64,000 bases of DNA from assembly GCA_002722455.1 (NCBI GenBank), contig PBMB01000019.1, positions 1-64,000 on the forward strand. Reading direction: 5' to 3'. Source of the stretch: Chloroflexota bacterium (GTDB lineage: Bacteria > Chloroflexota > Dehalococcoidia > Lucifugimonadales > GCA-2722455). The position numbers were made by a program, and so were the translations under genes. Below, in pieces: positions 24,789-34,400 of the stretch (the first letter of the stretch is position 1; each line of letters opens with the position of its first letter). Under the pieces are notes generated by a model. The model searched no databases and had not been told where the DNA came from. It saw only the letters and a program-made list of their open reading frames with translations.

Positions 24789-25397
24789 ATGAAACCAGTA
24801 TTTAAAATTCAAGATCTACTAGCTAAACAACTTAAAGCACAAGGTAAAGCACACAACGAAGAAACTGTTGAAAAACTTTTCCGAGAAGCAATTTCTACAC
24901 GAATGGCTGAAGACCCTGAATTTTTCGCTGACGTTTTGAATCTTGCTACAGCCAAGCAACTTCAAAAGCAACATACTGAAAAGGTAGCACAGAATAACGA
25001 AGAAAAAGCGGAAACACTTTTTGACCTTGGCAATGTTCTTTCTCAAATTGCACAACAAAAAGTAACAGGAAAGCAACCAAACAGTCAAAAACAAGCAATG
25101 ACGAATGATACACCTGAATCTGATATTCTTACTACTATGGTGTTTATGCCTTTTGTAGAAGAAGAACCAGAGCAACCTAAATCTCTTACACAAGATCAAG
25201 AGGCACTGATTAAAGCGTCTATCACAGAACTGAAAAAATTTGGACTGCCAGTAGAACAGCTTTATGCAGAGCTAGAAAAAATTGAATCAGAAAAGCAAGC
25301 ACCAAAAGACCAACATGCTTTTATGCGAAACTTTGCTGAAAAACTTGCAGAAGATTTAAATATTGATTCGGAAGATATCATTATTATTGCAAAATAA
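24789..25397 (+). CDS. hypothetical helical protein, 202 aa
   Basis: AAGGA and a promoter (TTGCAA, 17 bp, TATTAT) precede it. The product is Gln/Glu/Lys-rich and predicted largely helical with a flexible middle. No family recognised. A terminator follows at 25414. Confidence 0.78.
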   Translation: MKPVFKIQDLLAKQLKAQGKAHNEETVEKLFREAISTRMAEDPEFFADVLNLATAKQLQKQHTEKVAQNNEEKAETLFDLGNVLSQIAQQKVTGKQPNSQKQAMTNDTPESDILTTMVFMPFVEEEPEQPKSLTQDQEALIKASITELKKFGLPVEQLYAELEKIESEKQAPKDQHAFMRNFAEKLAEDLNIDSEDIIIIAK

Positions 25398-25413
25398 ATA
25401 TTTATTTACATAC

Positions 25414-25445
25414 AAAAGCCGTATTGAAAAATACGGCTTTTTCTA
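25414..25445 (+). terminator. intrinsic terminator
   Basis: AAAAGCCGTAT/ATACGGCTTTT stem and T-run. Confidence 0.85.
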
Positions 25446-25511
25446 TTGCTTTATTTTATTTCTATTGCTATAATACACCTATCAATAAAAAAGATTAAAA
25501 AGGTTTTAATA

Positions 25512-25769
25512 ATGTTTATATTTAGATTCTCATTTATTTTTATTTTTAAAAACCTTTATCTTTTTGCCAAAAATCTTATTGTTTTTTCTAAACATTTTTC
25601 AGTATTCCCATTCTCTCTATATCAATTTAGAATTATTAAAGTAAGAAAATTTAAACCTTGGCAAATACAAAAAAGACATCGTATTTTTTTTTGGAAAGAT
25701 ATAGAGGGTGGTTTCGACTCTTTTCAGGAAGCAAAAAACAAGGTAGAAGAAATTAAAGCAAATAGATAA
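25512..25769 (+). CDS. hypothetical protein with hydrophobic N-terminus, 85 aa
   Basis: The frame opens at 25446 across the promoter; the ATG at 25512 follows AAGG. Residues 1-45 are strongly Phe/Ile-rich and could be membrane-inserted. The basic C-terminus ends with FFWKDIEGGFDSFQEAKNKV, a version of the F-x-S-x-EA module. Confidence 0.6.
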   Translation: MFIFRFSFIFIFKNLYLFAKNLIVFSKHFSVFPFSLYQFRIIKVRKFKPWQIQKRHRIFFWKDIEGGFDSFQEAKNKVEEIKANR

Positions 25770-25794
25770 GTCTGCAAAGGCTTATCTTTTTTTT
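25764..25794 (+). terminator. intrinsic terminator
   Basis: AGATAAG/CTTATCT stem plus eight Ts, overlapping the end of the 85-aa gene. Confidence 0.75.
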
Positions 25795-25809
25795 GATGAA
25801 ATATATATT

Positions 25810-25977
25810 ATGCAATTTGTTAAAGCGACAAACAAAATCACTTACCCTAATCAGGCTATTTTTTCAGTTCTCTCTGACAATAAATCATTGATTGACTATA
25901 TATTTAAAGATTACAGTCAAAAAGAAGATTTAAAAGACGCTATCGGTAGCCTTGCCAAAAGTATTTCTCGAATTTAA
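25810..25977 (+). CDS. small hypothetical protein, 55 aa
   Basis: ATG 25810 lies 40 bases after the previous stop; no clear promoter or strong ribosome site. Residues SVLSDNKSLIDYI then KEDLKDAIGSLAKS suggest two helices. Followed by a terminator at 25993. Confidence 0.5.
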   Translation: MQFVKATNKITYPNQAIFSVLSDNKSLIDYIFKDYSQKEDLKDAIGSLAKSISRI

Positions 25978-25992
25978 AAATAAGCAACCAAT

Positions 25993-26019
25993 AAAAAACC
26001 GCCACTTAGCGGCTTTTTT
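25993..26019 (+). terminator. intrinsic terminator
   Basis: CCGC/GCGG core hairpin between an A-run and T-run. Confidence 0.7.
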
Positions 26020-26049
26020 GTTTTTGTATTAAACTCAAAATTTATGCAC

Positions 26050-26078
26050 AAAAAAAAGCCCTAACAATAGGGCTTTTC
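26050..26078 (-). terminator. intrinsic terminator of minus-strand gene
   Basis: AAAAGCCCTA/TAGGGCTTTT on the minus strand with a trailing T-run (A-run on +). Confidence 0.8.
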
Positions 26079-26090
26079 TTTTCAATACTT

Positions 26091-26456
26091 TTAAGCGAAA
26101 TCGAACATTACCATTTCTGTATAAACTTGAGCTTGTTCTTTCAATTCCTTAATTCTACATTCTACGTCATAATCTGTTAGATTTTCTGCAAATTGATTTT
26201 CTGGATAACCCATCTTTTGCCACTCTTCAGAAGTACAAACTTTTGCAGATTCTAAGAATCGAGTTAGATTACCTTTTTCATCCAAATATAAAGGTTCTCC
26301 ATCCGCCATATGTGGAATACGGTCATCACAAATCACAACAAGAGAACATTTATTTCTACCCGAAATAAAATCGTCTCTTTCTCGAATATCACCTAAAAGA
26401 ACTTCCAGTTTTTGAATCTTTGATAGCAAAAATAGGTAAGCAGTTTTATGATTCAT
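26091..26456 (-). CDS. hypothetical protein, 121 aa
   Basis: The frame opens at 26534, but that part contains a minus-strand TATAAT promoter; the ATG at 26456 (MNHKTAY) is preferred. Helical N- and C-termini flank a segment with CDDRIPHMADGEPLYLDEKGN. Unrecognised. Confidence 0.72.
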   Translation of the reverse strand: MNHKTAYLFLLSKIQKLEVLLGDIRERDDFISGRNKCSLVVICDDRIPHMADGEPLYLDEKGNLTRFLESAKVCTSEEWQKMGYPENQFAENLTDYDVECRIKELKEQAQVYTEMVMFDFA

Positions 26457-26626
26457 TTTTTCATCTCTATGTTGTTTTAAACTATCGTTATTATAGCAAT
26501 AAAAATTTATTTTCTCAATCATTTTTAAAAACAAATTATACTTACTCTTGTATTTTATTATTTCTATGCTATTTTAATTTTCATTGTTAATAATTTTATC
26601 TAATTTAAAAATAAAGGAGACCAACA

Positions 26627-27160
26627 ATGACAGAAAAAAAAGAAGACAAGAAAGAAGAACTTAAGGCAAAAGCAGAAGAACTTAAAGCAAAAACAACAGA
26701 GCAAGCCAAAGAAAAAGCCGAACTAGCGAAAGAACAACTTTCAAAAGTTGATTTTAAGGATAAAAAAGTTTTAGGTGGACTTGTGGGTGGTGGAGTTGCA
26801 GTCATTCTTTTAGGTAGCTTGCTATTTGGTGGCACACCTATTATTGAAAAATATCAAAACACCTCTTTAAAAGCTGACGTATCTTACGATAGAACACAAG
26901 ATGAAGATTACTCAATTAGTAAAGGTGCTGCAATGAACTACAAAGGCAAATATGATGTCCAATTTACAAAATCAGGCATTGTTGTTGGAGGTACAAATAA
27001 GGTAGATGGCACTTGGGAAGATAACGGCAGTACATTTAAACTTTTGAATCCGAAAGAACCTTCTCGATATTTTGAATTTTATGAAGAAAAAGATGGCGTC
27101 TTGTGTATGACTAAAAGTGGTGATAACAAATACATGTGTTTTAAAAATTTAAACACATAA
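26627..27160 (+). CDS. single-pass membrane protein with Lys/Glu coiled coil, 177 aa
   Basis: AAAGGAG precedes the ATG. Residues 1-45 are a Lys/Glu/Ala-rich coiled coil, 48-70 a Gly-rich membrane helix (GGLVGGGVAVILLGSLLFGG), and 75-177 a probable periplasmic beta domain with a Cys pair near the end. Topology is cytoplasmic N, periplasmic C. Unknown function. Confidence 0.75.
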   Translation: MTEKKEDKKEELKAKAEELKAKTTEQAKEKAELAKEQLSKVDFKDKKVLGGLVGGGVAVILLGSLLFGGTPIIEKYQNTSLKADVSYDRTQDEDYSISKGAAMNYKGKYDVQFTKSGIVVGGTNKVDGTWEDNGSTFKLLNPKEPSRYFEFYEEKDGVLCMTKSGDNKYMCFKNLNT

Positions 27161-27180
27161 TTAAAAGATAAAAAAAATAA

Positions 27181-27203
27181 AAAAACCGCTTCCTGCGGTT
27201 TTT
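27181..27203 (+). terminator. intrinsic terminator
   Basis: AAAAACCGC/GCGGTTTTT stem ahead of T-rich sequence. Confidence 0.8.
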
Positions 27204-27372
27204 ATTTTTGTCATATTACTCTAATTTACTGAATTTAAAATATAAATTATATTGATATTTTATATATTCTTTGTTATTTTTTCAAAAATAAAAAAAAATA
27301 TATAAAAAGATGAAAAGTTTTTTAACATAAACGTTCCCTTATACCAATACTAAAAATTAATGAGGGTAGGTC

Positions 27373-29286
27373 ATGGACATTTTTAATAAAATAACTGTAA
27401 AAACAAAATTAGTGATTATTTGTATATTAGTCGCTTCTTTATCTCTAATTTATGCAATATTTGAAAACCACAGCATAAATAAAATAATTGAACTTGAAGA
27501 TATTAAATCATTAAATTGGAAAGTTGAGGCTGAAATATTAACATTAAGAAGACACGAAAAAGATTTTCTTAATAGACACGAATTTAAATATGTTGATAAA
27601 TTCGAAAAAACAATGGATCATTTAATTCACGATCTTGAAGAACTAGACCAATACTATTCAGACGTATTTAATGACAATCATTCTTCTGGTTATTTAGAAA
27701 TCCGTGATAAATTAAAACACTATGACGAAATCTTTCATAAAATTGGTCAAGAGTATAAAACACTATATCAAGACGGTGGATTATTACTTGATATAAAAAC
27801 ATTGAGACATGAAGTAGAAGCAGAGCTTATAAAAAATATAAAGTTACTGAGAAAATCTGTTGAAACTGAATTATTAAAAGGTCAAGATATTCAGCAAGAA
27901 CATTATTTCTTAGTTATGATTGAAAGTGATTATGAGTTTTTAATCGATCATACTCAAAAGAACTTAAACGCTTTCATAAAAGCAAAGTCTGACTTTACTG
28001 AATCTATTAAAAATTCAAAAAATCCTGCTCTATTAACTAAAACTGAAGAATATATAAATGCTTATTCTATTTATATTGATATTATATCAAGAATTGGTTT
28101 TAAATATGATGAAGGTATGTTATTAGAACTAAGAGAAGATGTCCATGCAGCAGAAAAATTTATTATCAATAAAATTCGAGAAATAGATATTATTATTAGA
28201 AATGAAATTTCTATTGTTAAATCAGAATTACATTATTTTTCTATCTTTATTACTGGTCTTTCATTAACTTCCATTATTTTTGTCGCTTATCTAATTAGCG
28301 GCAGAACAAGATTACTAATGAATAAAATGGATAATGTTGCAAATGGTGATAGAGATTTAACAACTAGATTAACATTGAAAGGCAACGATGAATTTACAAC
28401 TATTGCTAATCACTTCAACACTTTTGTTAAAGGTTTGCAAGAATCATTTAAAGAAATAAAAGACATATCTTTAACTATAGATACAAGCACTAATAACTCT
28501 TTAAACAATATTGAAAAAACAGAAGAAAATTATCAATCAACCTTATCTGAAATAACACATATGGGTAGTGCAATCCATGAAATGGTTACTGCCAACAAAG
28601 AAATAAGCAATGCCTTAATGCAAGCAGATTTTTCTGCTGAAAATCTTAAAGGTGTTAATGACGAAGCACATAAAATATTTGTTGAATCTAACGAAAAAGT
28701 TGCAAATCTTTATTTACAACTAATTGAAGGTCAAAAACATATTGATGAACTTCATCATAAATCAGAAAACATACAATCTGTAACTCAATCTATTCAAAAT
28801 ATAGCCTCTCAAATCAACTTACTTTCCTTAAATGCAGCCATTGAAGCCGCAAGAGCAGGAGAGCACGGAAAAGGATTTGCTGTTGTTGCTGACGAAGTTA
28901 GACAGCTTTCAATACAAACAGATCAAGCTACAAACAATATTGATTCGACAATTCAATCATTAAAAAAAGAAATTCATGAAGTTATTGACCTTATGAAAAG
29001 TGCTTCAAATGTCGCAGAGAGTACAAGTGAACATAGTGAAGAAGCTACGCAAAAATTTGGCACTGTTTATGATCACACTATGGATGTTAAAGACCGAATG
29101 ACACAAATCTCAACCGCAAGTGAACAACAAAGCTATGCTAACAAGGAAATTGACGTTAATTTACAAAGTATTACAGGATTTTCAAACAATATTGCGAATG
29201 ATATTTCGAGTTGTCGTGAAGAAGCTAAAAACATAAATGATAAAGCGAGTAAACTTACACATATAGTGGATCAATTTAAAATCTAA
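27373..29286 (+). CDS. methyl-accepting chemotaxis protein, 637 aa
   Basis: Full receptor layout: TM1 at residues 12-29, a long helical periplasmic sensor (about 30-285) with [13 protein letters not shown] near its start, as in HBM/helical bimodular sensors, TM2 at about 287-309, HAMP (about 310-365) and a cytoplasmic signalling domain whose hairpin tip ([20 protein letters not shown], from about residue 485) is canonical. It would couple a small-molecule signal to CheA/CheW. No other chemotaxis gene is nearby. Arginine is mostly AGA, unlike neighbours that favour CGT/CGA, suggesting separate acquisition. GAGGGTAGG precedes the ATG. Confidence 0.92.
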   Translation: MDIFNKITVKTKLVIICILVASLSLIYAIFENHSINKIIELEDIKSLNWKVEAEILTLRRHEKDFLNRHEFKYVDKFEKTMDHLIHDLEELDQYYSDVFNDNHSSGYLEIRDKLKHYDEIFHKIGQEYKTLYQDGGLLLDIKTLRHEVEAELIKNIKLLRKSVETELLKGQDIQQEHYFLVMIESDYEFLIDHTQKNLNAFIKAKSDFTESIKNSKNPALLTKTEEYINAYSIYIDIISRIGFKYDEGMLLELREDVHAAEKFIINKIREIDIIIRNEISIVKSELHYFSIFITGLSLTSIIFVAYLISGRTRLLMNKMDNVANGDRDLTTRLTLKGNDEFTTIANHFNTFVKGLQESFKEIKDISLTIDTSTNNSLNNIEKTEENYQSTLSEITHMGSAIHEMVTANKEISNALMQADFSAENLKGVNDEAHKIFVESNEKVANLYLQLIEGQKHIDELHHKSENIQSVTQSIQNIASQINLLSLNAAIEAARAGEHGKGFAVVADEVRQLSIQTDQATNNIDSTIQSLKKEIHEVIDLMKSASNVAESTSEHSEEATQKFGTVYDHTMDVKDRMTQISTASEQQSYANKEIDVNLQSITGFSNNIANDISSCREEAKNINDKASKLTHIVDQFKI

Positions 29287-29291
29287 AACAT

Positions 29292-29316
29292 AAAAAGCGG
29301 CTTTTAGTCGCTTTTT
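29292..29316 (+). terminator. intrinsic terminator
   Basis: AAAAAGCG/CGCTTTTT stem after the chemotaxis gene, T-rich downstream. Confidence 0.75.
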
Positions 29317-29381
29317 GTTCTTGTTTTTTGTTTTTGTTTTTGTTATGGTATTTGTCATCCATAACAAAGAGAAATTTACAA

Positions 29382-30293
29382 ATGTCCATTAAAATCAAGA
29401 AATCAAAACATTCAGTATCTTTTGAAACAGAACTTCAAACCATTCCTTTAAACAAAGATTACTCTGTTTTTAAATCTGTTCGTAAAGAGATTAAAAATGG
29501 TAAAACCGTTAATACCGAAACAACACAAGGGGTGTCTTTAAAATCTGAGATTAATAAATTAGTCGAAGAAGGTCGAGTTGTAAGCCCTGATTCTAGTTTT
29601 GTTTTTTACACCGAAGATGTTCGACACTTGCTTACTCATTATGGCTTTCCTCGTTTTTACAACGTAACTCAAATGTGTAACAGCAAAGGTGAAGTGCTTG
29701 AGCTTCAAGAAGCTTGGTTAAAGTCATATTCAGAAGCTGCCATTGATTTCGATTCTGTTGCCAACGATCTTTCTTTGCTTGATAACATTTTACGCCTTGA
29801 CAGTTTTCAACACGTTCCAAAATTTGCTTCTACTAACAAAGTAGCAAACTTTGCTATTAGCACTGAAAATCTTTTAATCAAATCAGAATATATTGGTTCT
29901 GAGTTTGTCCCTACTTTGGCAGAACTTATCAAACAAGAACGTTTGTCATTTGAGTTAATCGACGAAATTGATTATGAACTTGCGACTAACATTCAAGAAT
30001 ATCAAGTTCGTAAAACAGTTTCTGAAAACTTGGTTAGTTATGTCTCAGGGATTGGTCAATGTATTCACCATACAACTGTTGTTAGTTTTACTGACGAAGA
30101 GTTTGAAAAACTTATGACACTAAATAACGAACTTCAAAAAGAAAGTAAACACAGATTACACTCAGATATATCCCTTGTCGGTGTTGCTCTATTTAAACTT
30201 GATCTTTTCAATATTTCAAGTGACTATTATGGTTATGAAGACGGCAACGTTTATAAAACTCGTGACGATTTTGAATACGAAGACGATTGTTAA
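29382..30293 (+). CDS. hypothetical protein, 303 aa
   Basis: The frame opens at 29328 upstream of the probable transcript start; the ATG at 29382 after AAGAGA is chosen. Soluble, acidic C-terminal tail (YEDGN...DDFEYEDDC). No family recognised. Confidence 0.78.
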   Translation: MSIKIKKSKHSVSFETELQTIPLNKDYSVFKSVRKEIKNGKTVNTETTQGVSLKSEINKLVEEGRVVSPDSSFVFYTEDVRHLLTHYGFPRFYNVTQMCNSKGEVLELQEAWLKSYSEAAIDFDSVANDLSLLDNILRLDSFQHVPKFASTNKVANFAISTENLLIKSEYIGSEFVPTLAELIKQERLSFELIDEIDYELATNIQEYQVRKTVSENLVSYVSGIGQCIHHTTVVSFTDEEFEKLMTLNNELQKESKHRLHSDISLVGVALFKLDLFNISSDYYGYEDGNVYKTRDDFEYEDDC

Positions 30294-30373
30294 AAAAAAC
30301 AAATTAACTCTTGATTTTTAAGGGCTAGTTATATAAAATCTCACTATCTTAAACAAACACAAAGAGAAAAATT

Positions 30374-30847
30374 ATGACTATTGTTGCAAAAAAAATGACT
30401 TTAGCTAAACACAAAAAACTATCAAAAATTCTAGGTTCTGACGGTGAAAGAATCACTAACCCTGAATTTTCAATTTCTACTGACCGAAGTGAAGCTAATC
30501 TTCCTGCATACATTATGAAGAAAGCACAAGAGCTTCAAGAAATTGCTGATATTCTTGAATGTGACGTTTCTGAACTTCAAATGCAATACAATTTTGACAC
30601 CTCTGATCATGAAGACGCAAATCACGAAATTGACATGAACAACGAAACAGTGGTTGTTGGTGGTTTGTGTGAATACAAAGATTCTGTTTGGACTATTGAA
30701 AAAATTGATGGAGAAACAGATATTGTTAGCCTTTCTCAAGGTGAAAAGACTGCTCAAATCGGTTTGAGTGCTGTTAAAATGGCAAGTTGGAATACGGTCT
30801 TTGTCTCTCGTGGCGAAACAACCTATGAAGAAGTTTATTCATATTAA
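30374..30847 (+). CDS. hypothetical protein, 157 aa
   Basis: An N-terminal helical region with a KAQELQEIADILECDVSEL helix-turn-helix-like stretch precedes a beta-rich end (VWTIEKIDGETDIVSLS) that could be a small SH3/KOW-like barrel. This reading is tentative. Single-gene unit with its own terminator. Confidence 0.72.
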   Translation: MTIVAKKMTLAKHKKLSKILGSDGERITNPEFSISTDRSEANLPAYIMKKAQELQEIADILECDVSELQMQYNFDTSDHEDANHEIDMNNETVVVGGLCEYKDSVWTIEKIDGETDIVSLSQGEKTAQIGLSAVKMASWNTVFVSRGETTYEEVYSY

Positions 30848-30874
30848 AATGCATTAAATTGAAAATTAAACATT

Positions 30875-30900
30875 AAGACTGCATTTATGCAGTCTTTTTT
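30875..30900 (+). terminator. intrinsic terminator
   Basis: AAGACTGCAT/ATGCAGTCTT stem with a T-run. Confidence 0.85.
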
Positions 30901-30989
30901 CTTTTAAACATAAATAACCTTTTTAAAACTTGATTTGATATATCAATTTTGATATTATTGTTCCAGTTTAGTTTAATGAGAAATAACAA

Positions 30990-31784
30990 ATGGTCAGTAA
31001 AGAAAAACTAATTAAATCTTTAAAAAACAAAGAAGCAATTAAAATTGTTAAAAAAGTTCTTAATTATAACTTTAAAGATGAAAAAAAAACCGATTCTTTA
31101 ATTGATGTTATAAAAAACTATCTTATCGAAAACAAATCTTCTCTAAGTGAAGTCCATGATTATGTTAAAAAAAATTCACTCCAGATAACAGAAGACAATG
31201 AAAAAGAAAGAGTATTTAGAAAAGTATCAGATCTTACAAATATTCTAAAATCAAAATCGAACACAAACCTTAACATTAAATCAATTTTAGATATCGGCAC
31301 TGGAAATGGAAATATTTTAGTCAATTTAGGTAAAAATCTAGGAATTGAAAAAGAATATTTATATGGTGTAGATACAGTCGATTACACAATAAACAATGCT
31401 TTTAATCATTTGTCTTACGACAATAATTCTATTCCAGTAAAAGACAATTCCATTGACTTAATTACAATCATGATGGTGCTTCACCATACAGATAACCCTC
31501 TTGATATACTGAATGAATCATATAGAGCATTGAGCGAAAATGGAACTGTCATTATTCGAGAAACTAATGCTTATAATAATGATATCTTAGAATTTAATAT
31601 TATTATGGAGTATATATTTTACACTATTTTACTCGATATCCCAGTTAGCATCACAGAAAACTATTTATCAGACAATGAATGGGAACAATTGTTTGAATCA
31701 GTTGGCTTTAAATTTGAAAAAGTTGTAGAAAACAAACTAAAAGATGACCCTTTTACTTCAATGTATTATATTCTCAAAAAATAA
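30990..31784 (+). CDS. class I SAM-dependent methyltransferase, 264 aa
   Basis: Motif I DIGTGNG (101-107), an acidic residue D128 at the end of strand 2 and NSIDLITIMMVLHH (153-166) for motif IV/post-IV fit the Methyltransf_11/25 group. An N-terminal helical, Lys-rich region of about 85 residues precedes the Rossmann fold. Substrate unknown; no DPPY-type DNA-methylase motif is present, so a small molecule or RNA/protein target is more likely. AGA-rich arginine codons resemble the chemotaxis gene. Confidence 0.85.
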   Translation: MVSKEKLIKSLKNKEAIKIVKKVLNYNFKDEKKTDSLIDVIKNYLIENKSSLSEVHDYVKKNSLQITEDNEKERVFRKVSDLTNILKSKSNTNLNIKSILDIGTGNGNILVNLGKNLGIEKEYLYGVDTVDYTINNAFNHLSYDNNSIPVKDNSIDLITIMMVLHHTDNPLDILNESYRALSENGTVIIRETNAYNNDILEFNIIMEYIFYTILLDIPVSITENYLSDNEWEQLFESVGFKFEKVVENKLKDDPFTSMYYILKK

Positions 31785-31884
31785 AAAAAACTGATCGTTT
31801 ATAAAGCGAAAATCAAAGCTTTTTTCTTGTTTTTTCAACAATGTTTTACTATAATTACCTTATTGAAACGAATTGAGATAAATT

Positions 31885-32457
31885 ATGAAAACTATCACAT
31901 TGGAACAACTTCTAAATCTTCAATATATGGCATTTACAGGTAAACTATTCAATGAATATAATATTTACCTATTTAAACGCTATAATGAATTTTTTAAAGA
32001 AATCGGTTCTAATTTAACTGTTGAAACGCTCATCAACAGCGAAATTAATGACTATTCTAATAAAATTAAAATCGTTTTGGAAATGGTTGAATGTTTGGTT
32101 AAGACTAACTCAAATCAAGATAGTGTGAAAAACTCACTTTCTACTTTTGATATCGAAGACCTTATTGTTGTTCTTAATGAGAATAATTTTCAAAAAGAGA
32201 CTTTTTATATCAACGAAGATACTTATAAGATTCTTCGTGATTCTTTTATCTTTGCTTACGATACCAATAGAGAACAACATAAATTCGTTATTAAAAAACG
32301 TAACGTTGCTATGCTAATTCCTGATGAACACATTCATCAACTTGATAAAATTCATAAAGAAATAATCAATAAACGTTGGGCTATGAATTGCATTAATTCT
32401 TTCTTAATGCTTCGAGAATACTTTGACGTTGAAGACGAAGAGTTAGGACTTGTTTAA
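31885..32457 (+). CDS. hypothetical protein, 190 aa
   Basis: The promoter TATAAT with leader TTACCTTATTGAAACG precedes it. Predicted all-helical, acidic, unrecognised. Similar in character to the 188- and 198-aa helical proteins elsewhere, but no clear alignment was seen. Confidence 0.75.
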   Translation: MKTITLEQLLNLQYMAFTGKLFNEYNIYLFKRYNEFFKEIGSNLTVETLINSEINDYSNKIKIVLEMVECLVKTNSNQDSVKNSLSTFDIEDLIVVLNENNFQKETFYINEDTYKILRDSFIFAYDTNREQHKFVIKKRNVAMLIPDEHIHQLDKIHKEIINKRWAMNCINSFLMLREYFDVEDEELGLV

Positions 32458-32481
32458 AAATAATATCAATTAAAACATATT

Positions 32482-32508
32482 AAAGCAGCTATCATGGCTG
32501 CTTTTTTA
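32482..32508 (+). terminator. intrinsic terminator
   Basis: AAAGCAGC/GCTGCTTT stem with a T-run. Confidence 0.8.
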
Positions 32509-32568
32509 TTTGTCTTTTTTTTTAAAAAAGTTATTATTTTATTAAATGAGAATTAAAAGGAATTAATT

Positions 32569-33606
32569 ATGAAAAAATTTATTGTTGGTTTAAGTGTTTT
32601 CATTACGTTAAATACTTACGCAACTGACTTTAATGTAATCATTTCGAAAGAAAATAATAGCTATGACGTTGCAAAAGGATATATCATTGTAACTGAAACG
32701 ACAAACTGGACAACGCTTTCTAACGCTTGTTCTGAAACTACACCTCTTGAAAATATCTACTTTGGCGTTTCTGTTAATGAAGAAGTTGTGTGCCAAGATT
32801 ACCAAGAAAGAGATAAAATAACTAAAAAAGTCTATAACAGTGGAACAGAAGAAATATTAAATACAGAAACAGAATCTCAATATATTGAAACGTCAAGAAA
32901 TACAGTTACATTAGTTGGAACACACCAAGAAGATACTTGCTTAAATATACAGACATTCGACAATACATTACCTGACGGTCAATATTCTGTCTTTATTGAT
33001 AACTCTGAAATACACGTATTATGCGATATGACAACTGACGGTGGAGGTTGGACTAAAGTTGCCAGAATCAATCCAAAAGCGACTCTTGTTGTTGAAAGTG
33101 ATTCTTGGCAAAGCATTCATAACTTAACTTCTTACAGTGGTTCACATGCATTAAAATACTTAGCTAAATTTAATCCACAAAACATATTATTTAAAAACAC
33201 TTCTGTTGAACCCTATTATGGTGGTGATGACTTGATTATTGTTTCAAGAACAACAGGAGCTTGGAATTGGATTCCATATAATTACAACAACAACAGTCAA
33301 CAAACCGCTCGTTTTTATGACGCTTCTGCAGATTCTTGGAATAATTTAGGAAATGCTACTTACGCTTCTCATGAAGGAAATCCTTGGCAACAAGCTTCAC
33401 TTTCATTTACCATTAATGGTATACAGAATGGTTATCGATCTGAGCAGGATAACCGATTGATTTTAGGACCTACTTTTTCTAGTATTTCAAGCAGTAGCGC
33501 ACGTTGGTTTAACTTTTATGGAAATGAGGCTTCAAGTGTTAATAATGCTTGGTCAATGGGAACAAACAGTGATCAGAATGCCACTGGCGAAGTTTGGATG
33601 AAATAA
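32569..33606 (+). CDS. secreted fibrinogen-like-domain protein, 345 aa
   Basis: A signal peptide (residues 1-18, ending TYA) is followed by a beta-rich region and then the start of a fibrinogen-related domain: LPDGQYSVFI (134-143), then CDMTTDGGGWT (152-162), a signature of FReD-like lectin and adhesin domains. The C-terminal 180 residues are Asn/Ser/Trp-rich. Such domains bind glycans or proteins outside the cell. Bacterial versions are known in marine Vibrio-like secreted proteins. AAAAGGA precedes the ATG. It probably acts at the cell surface or is exported. Confidence 0.75.
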   Translation: MKKFIVGLSVFITLNTYATDFNVIISKENNSYDVAKGYIIVTETTNWTTLSNACSETTPLENIYFGVSVNEEVVCQDYQERDKITKKVYNSGTEEILNTETESQYIETSRNTVTLVGTHQEDTCLNIQTFDNTLPDGQYSVFIDNSEIHVLCDMTTDGGGWTKVARINPKATLVVESDSWQSIHNLTSYSGSHALKYLAKFNPQNILFKNTSVEPYYGGDDLIIVSRTTGAWNWIPYNYNNNSQQTARFYDASADSWNNLGNATYASHEGNPWQQASLSFTINGIQNGYRSEQDNRLILGPTFSSISSSSARWFNFYGNEASSVNNAWSMGTNSDQNATGEVWMK

Positions 33607-33620
33607 CACACTTTTAAAAC

Positions 33621-33658
33621 AAATAAACCTTGTTCAATGAGCAAGGTTTTGTTATAAT
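33621..33658 (+). promoter_or_regulatory. fused terminator-promoter
   Basis: AAACCTTG/CAAGGTTT hairpin; TTGTTC (33630-33635) lies at its loop and TATAAT (33653-33658) follows after 17 bp. Confidence 0.72.
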
Positions 33659-33687
33659 TAGAATATTATTTATTCAGAGGTATTCTT

Positions 33688-34056
33688 ATGTTTATACACA
33701 AAAAACACCTTCTTTTATTAAAAAAGAACAACTGGAACTGTATAGTTGATAAAGAAAAAGATATCGTTCTCTCTATTAAAAATACTGAAACAGGACATGA
33801 CCTTACTGGCACATATGCTCATACTTTTGCAGTTCAAAAAATTGAAAAGTATCTTGAAGAAGAAATTAAAGACAAGAAAGAAAGTTTAACTCTGAAAGAA
33901 AAACAAGATCTTTTGGGTGAATATGGATATTTTATTACTTGCACCAATCCGCTTGTTATTCATACTGAATCTGCTCACGCTGCTTCTGGTGAATGTGCCG
34001 AGCATTTAATGGATATGGTTCTTACAAGCAAACTTCGTAATGATTTTATACTTTAA
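33688..34056 (+). CDS. hypothetical protein, 122 aa (paralog of the gene at 11881)
   Basis: Shares with 11881-12246 the order LLLLKKNNW, N-x-ETG, FA-x-x-KIE, GY-x-x-x-C-x-x-P, SGECAEHL. The two sit more than 20 kb apart on opposite strands. RBS CAGAGG. Function unknown. Confidence 0.78.
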   Translation: MFIHKKHLLLLKKNNWNCIVDKEKDIVLSIKNTETGHDLTGTYAHTFAVQKIEKYLEEEIKDKKESLTLKEKQDLLGEYGYFITCTNPLVIHTESAHAASGECAEHLMDMVLTSKLRNDFIL

Positions 34057-34068
34057 TAGGTTTTTATT

Positions 34069-34284
34069 ATGCAAGAATGGCAAATTTATCTAGCTCTTTA
34101 TTTTTTAGTCGTTTTTCTGTGGTTTTGTGATGTTTTGTTTATCCCGCTATACAGAATACGACAAAGAAGTGTTTTATTTAGAAAAACTTGGGATAAATCA
34201 CTAATTCCAAACATTTCAATTTCTCAATCTCAAATCATACAAGATAGAGCCTTTAAGATCTTAAATAAGTCTGTTGTGTATTGA
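34069..34284 (+). CDS. small membrane protein, 71 aa
   Basis: It starts 12 bases after the previous gene. Residues 5-28 form one long hydrophobic helix; the rest is basic. Unrecognised. Confidence 0.65.
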   Translation: MQEWQIYLALYFLVVFLWFCDVLFIPLYRIRQRSVLFRKTWDKSLIPNISISQSQIIQDRAFKILNKSVVY

Positions 34285-34400
34285 TTTTTTTTACCGTCAG
34301 TCTTGGCGGTTTTGTTTTTTTAATCAAGAAATTCATTGTTTTGTTTATTCAAATTTGCTATAATTACTTTGTTGAAACGCACACACACTAAGGCTTTAAA

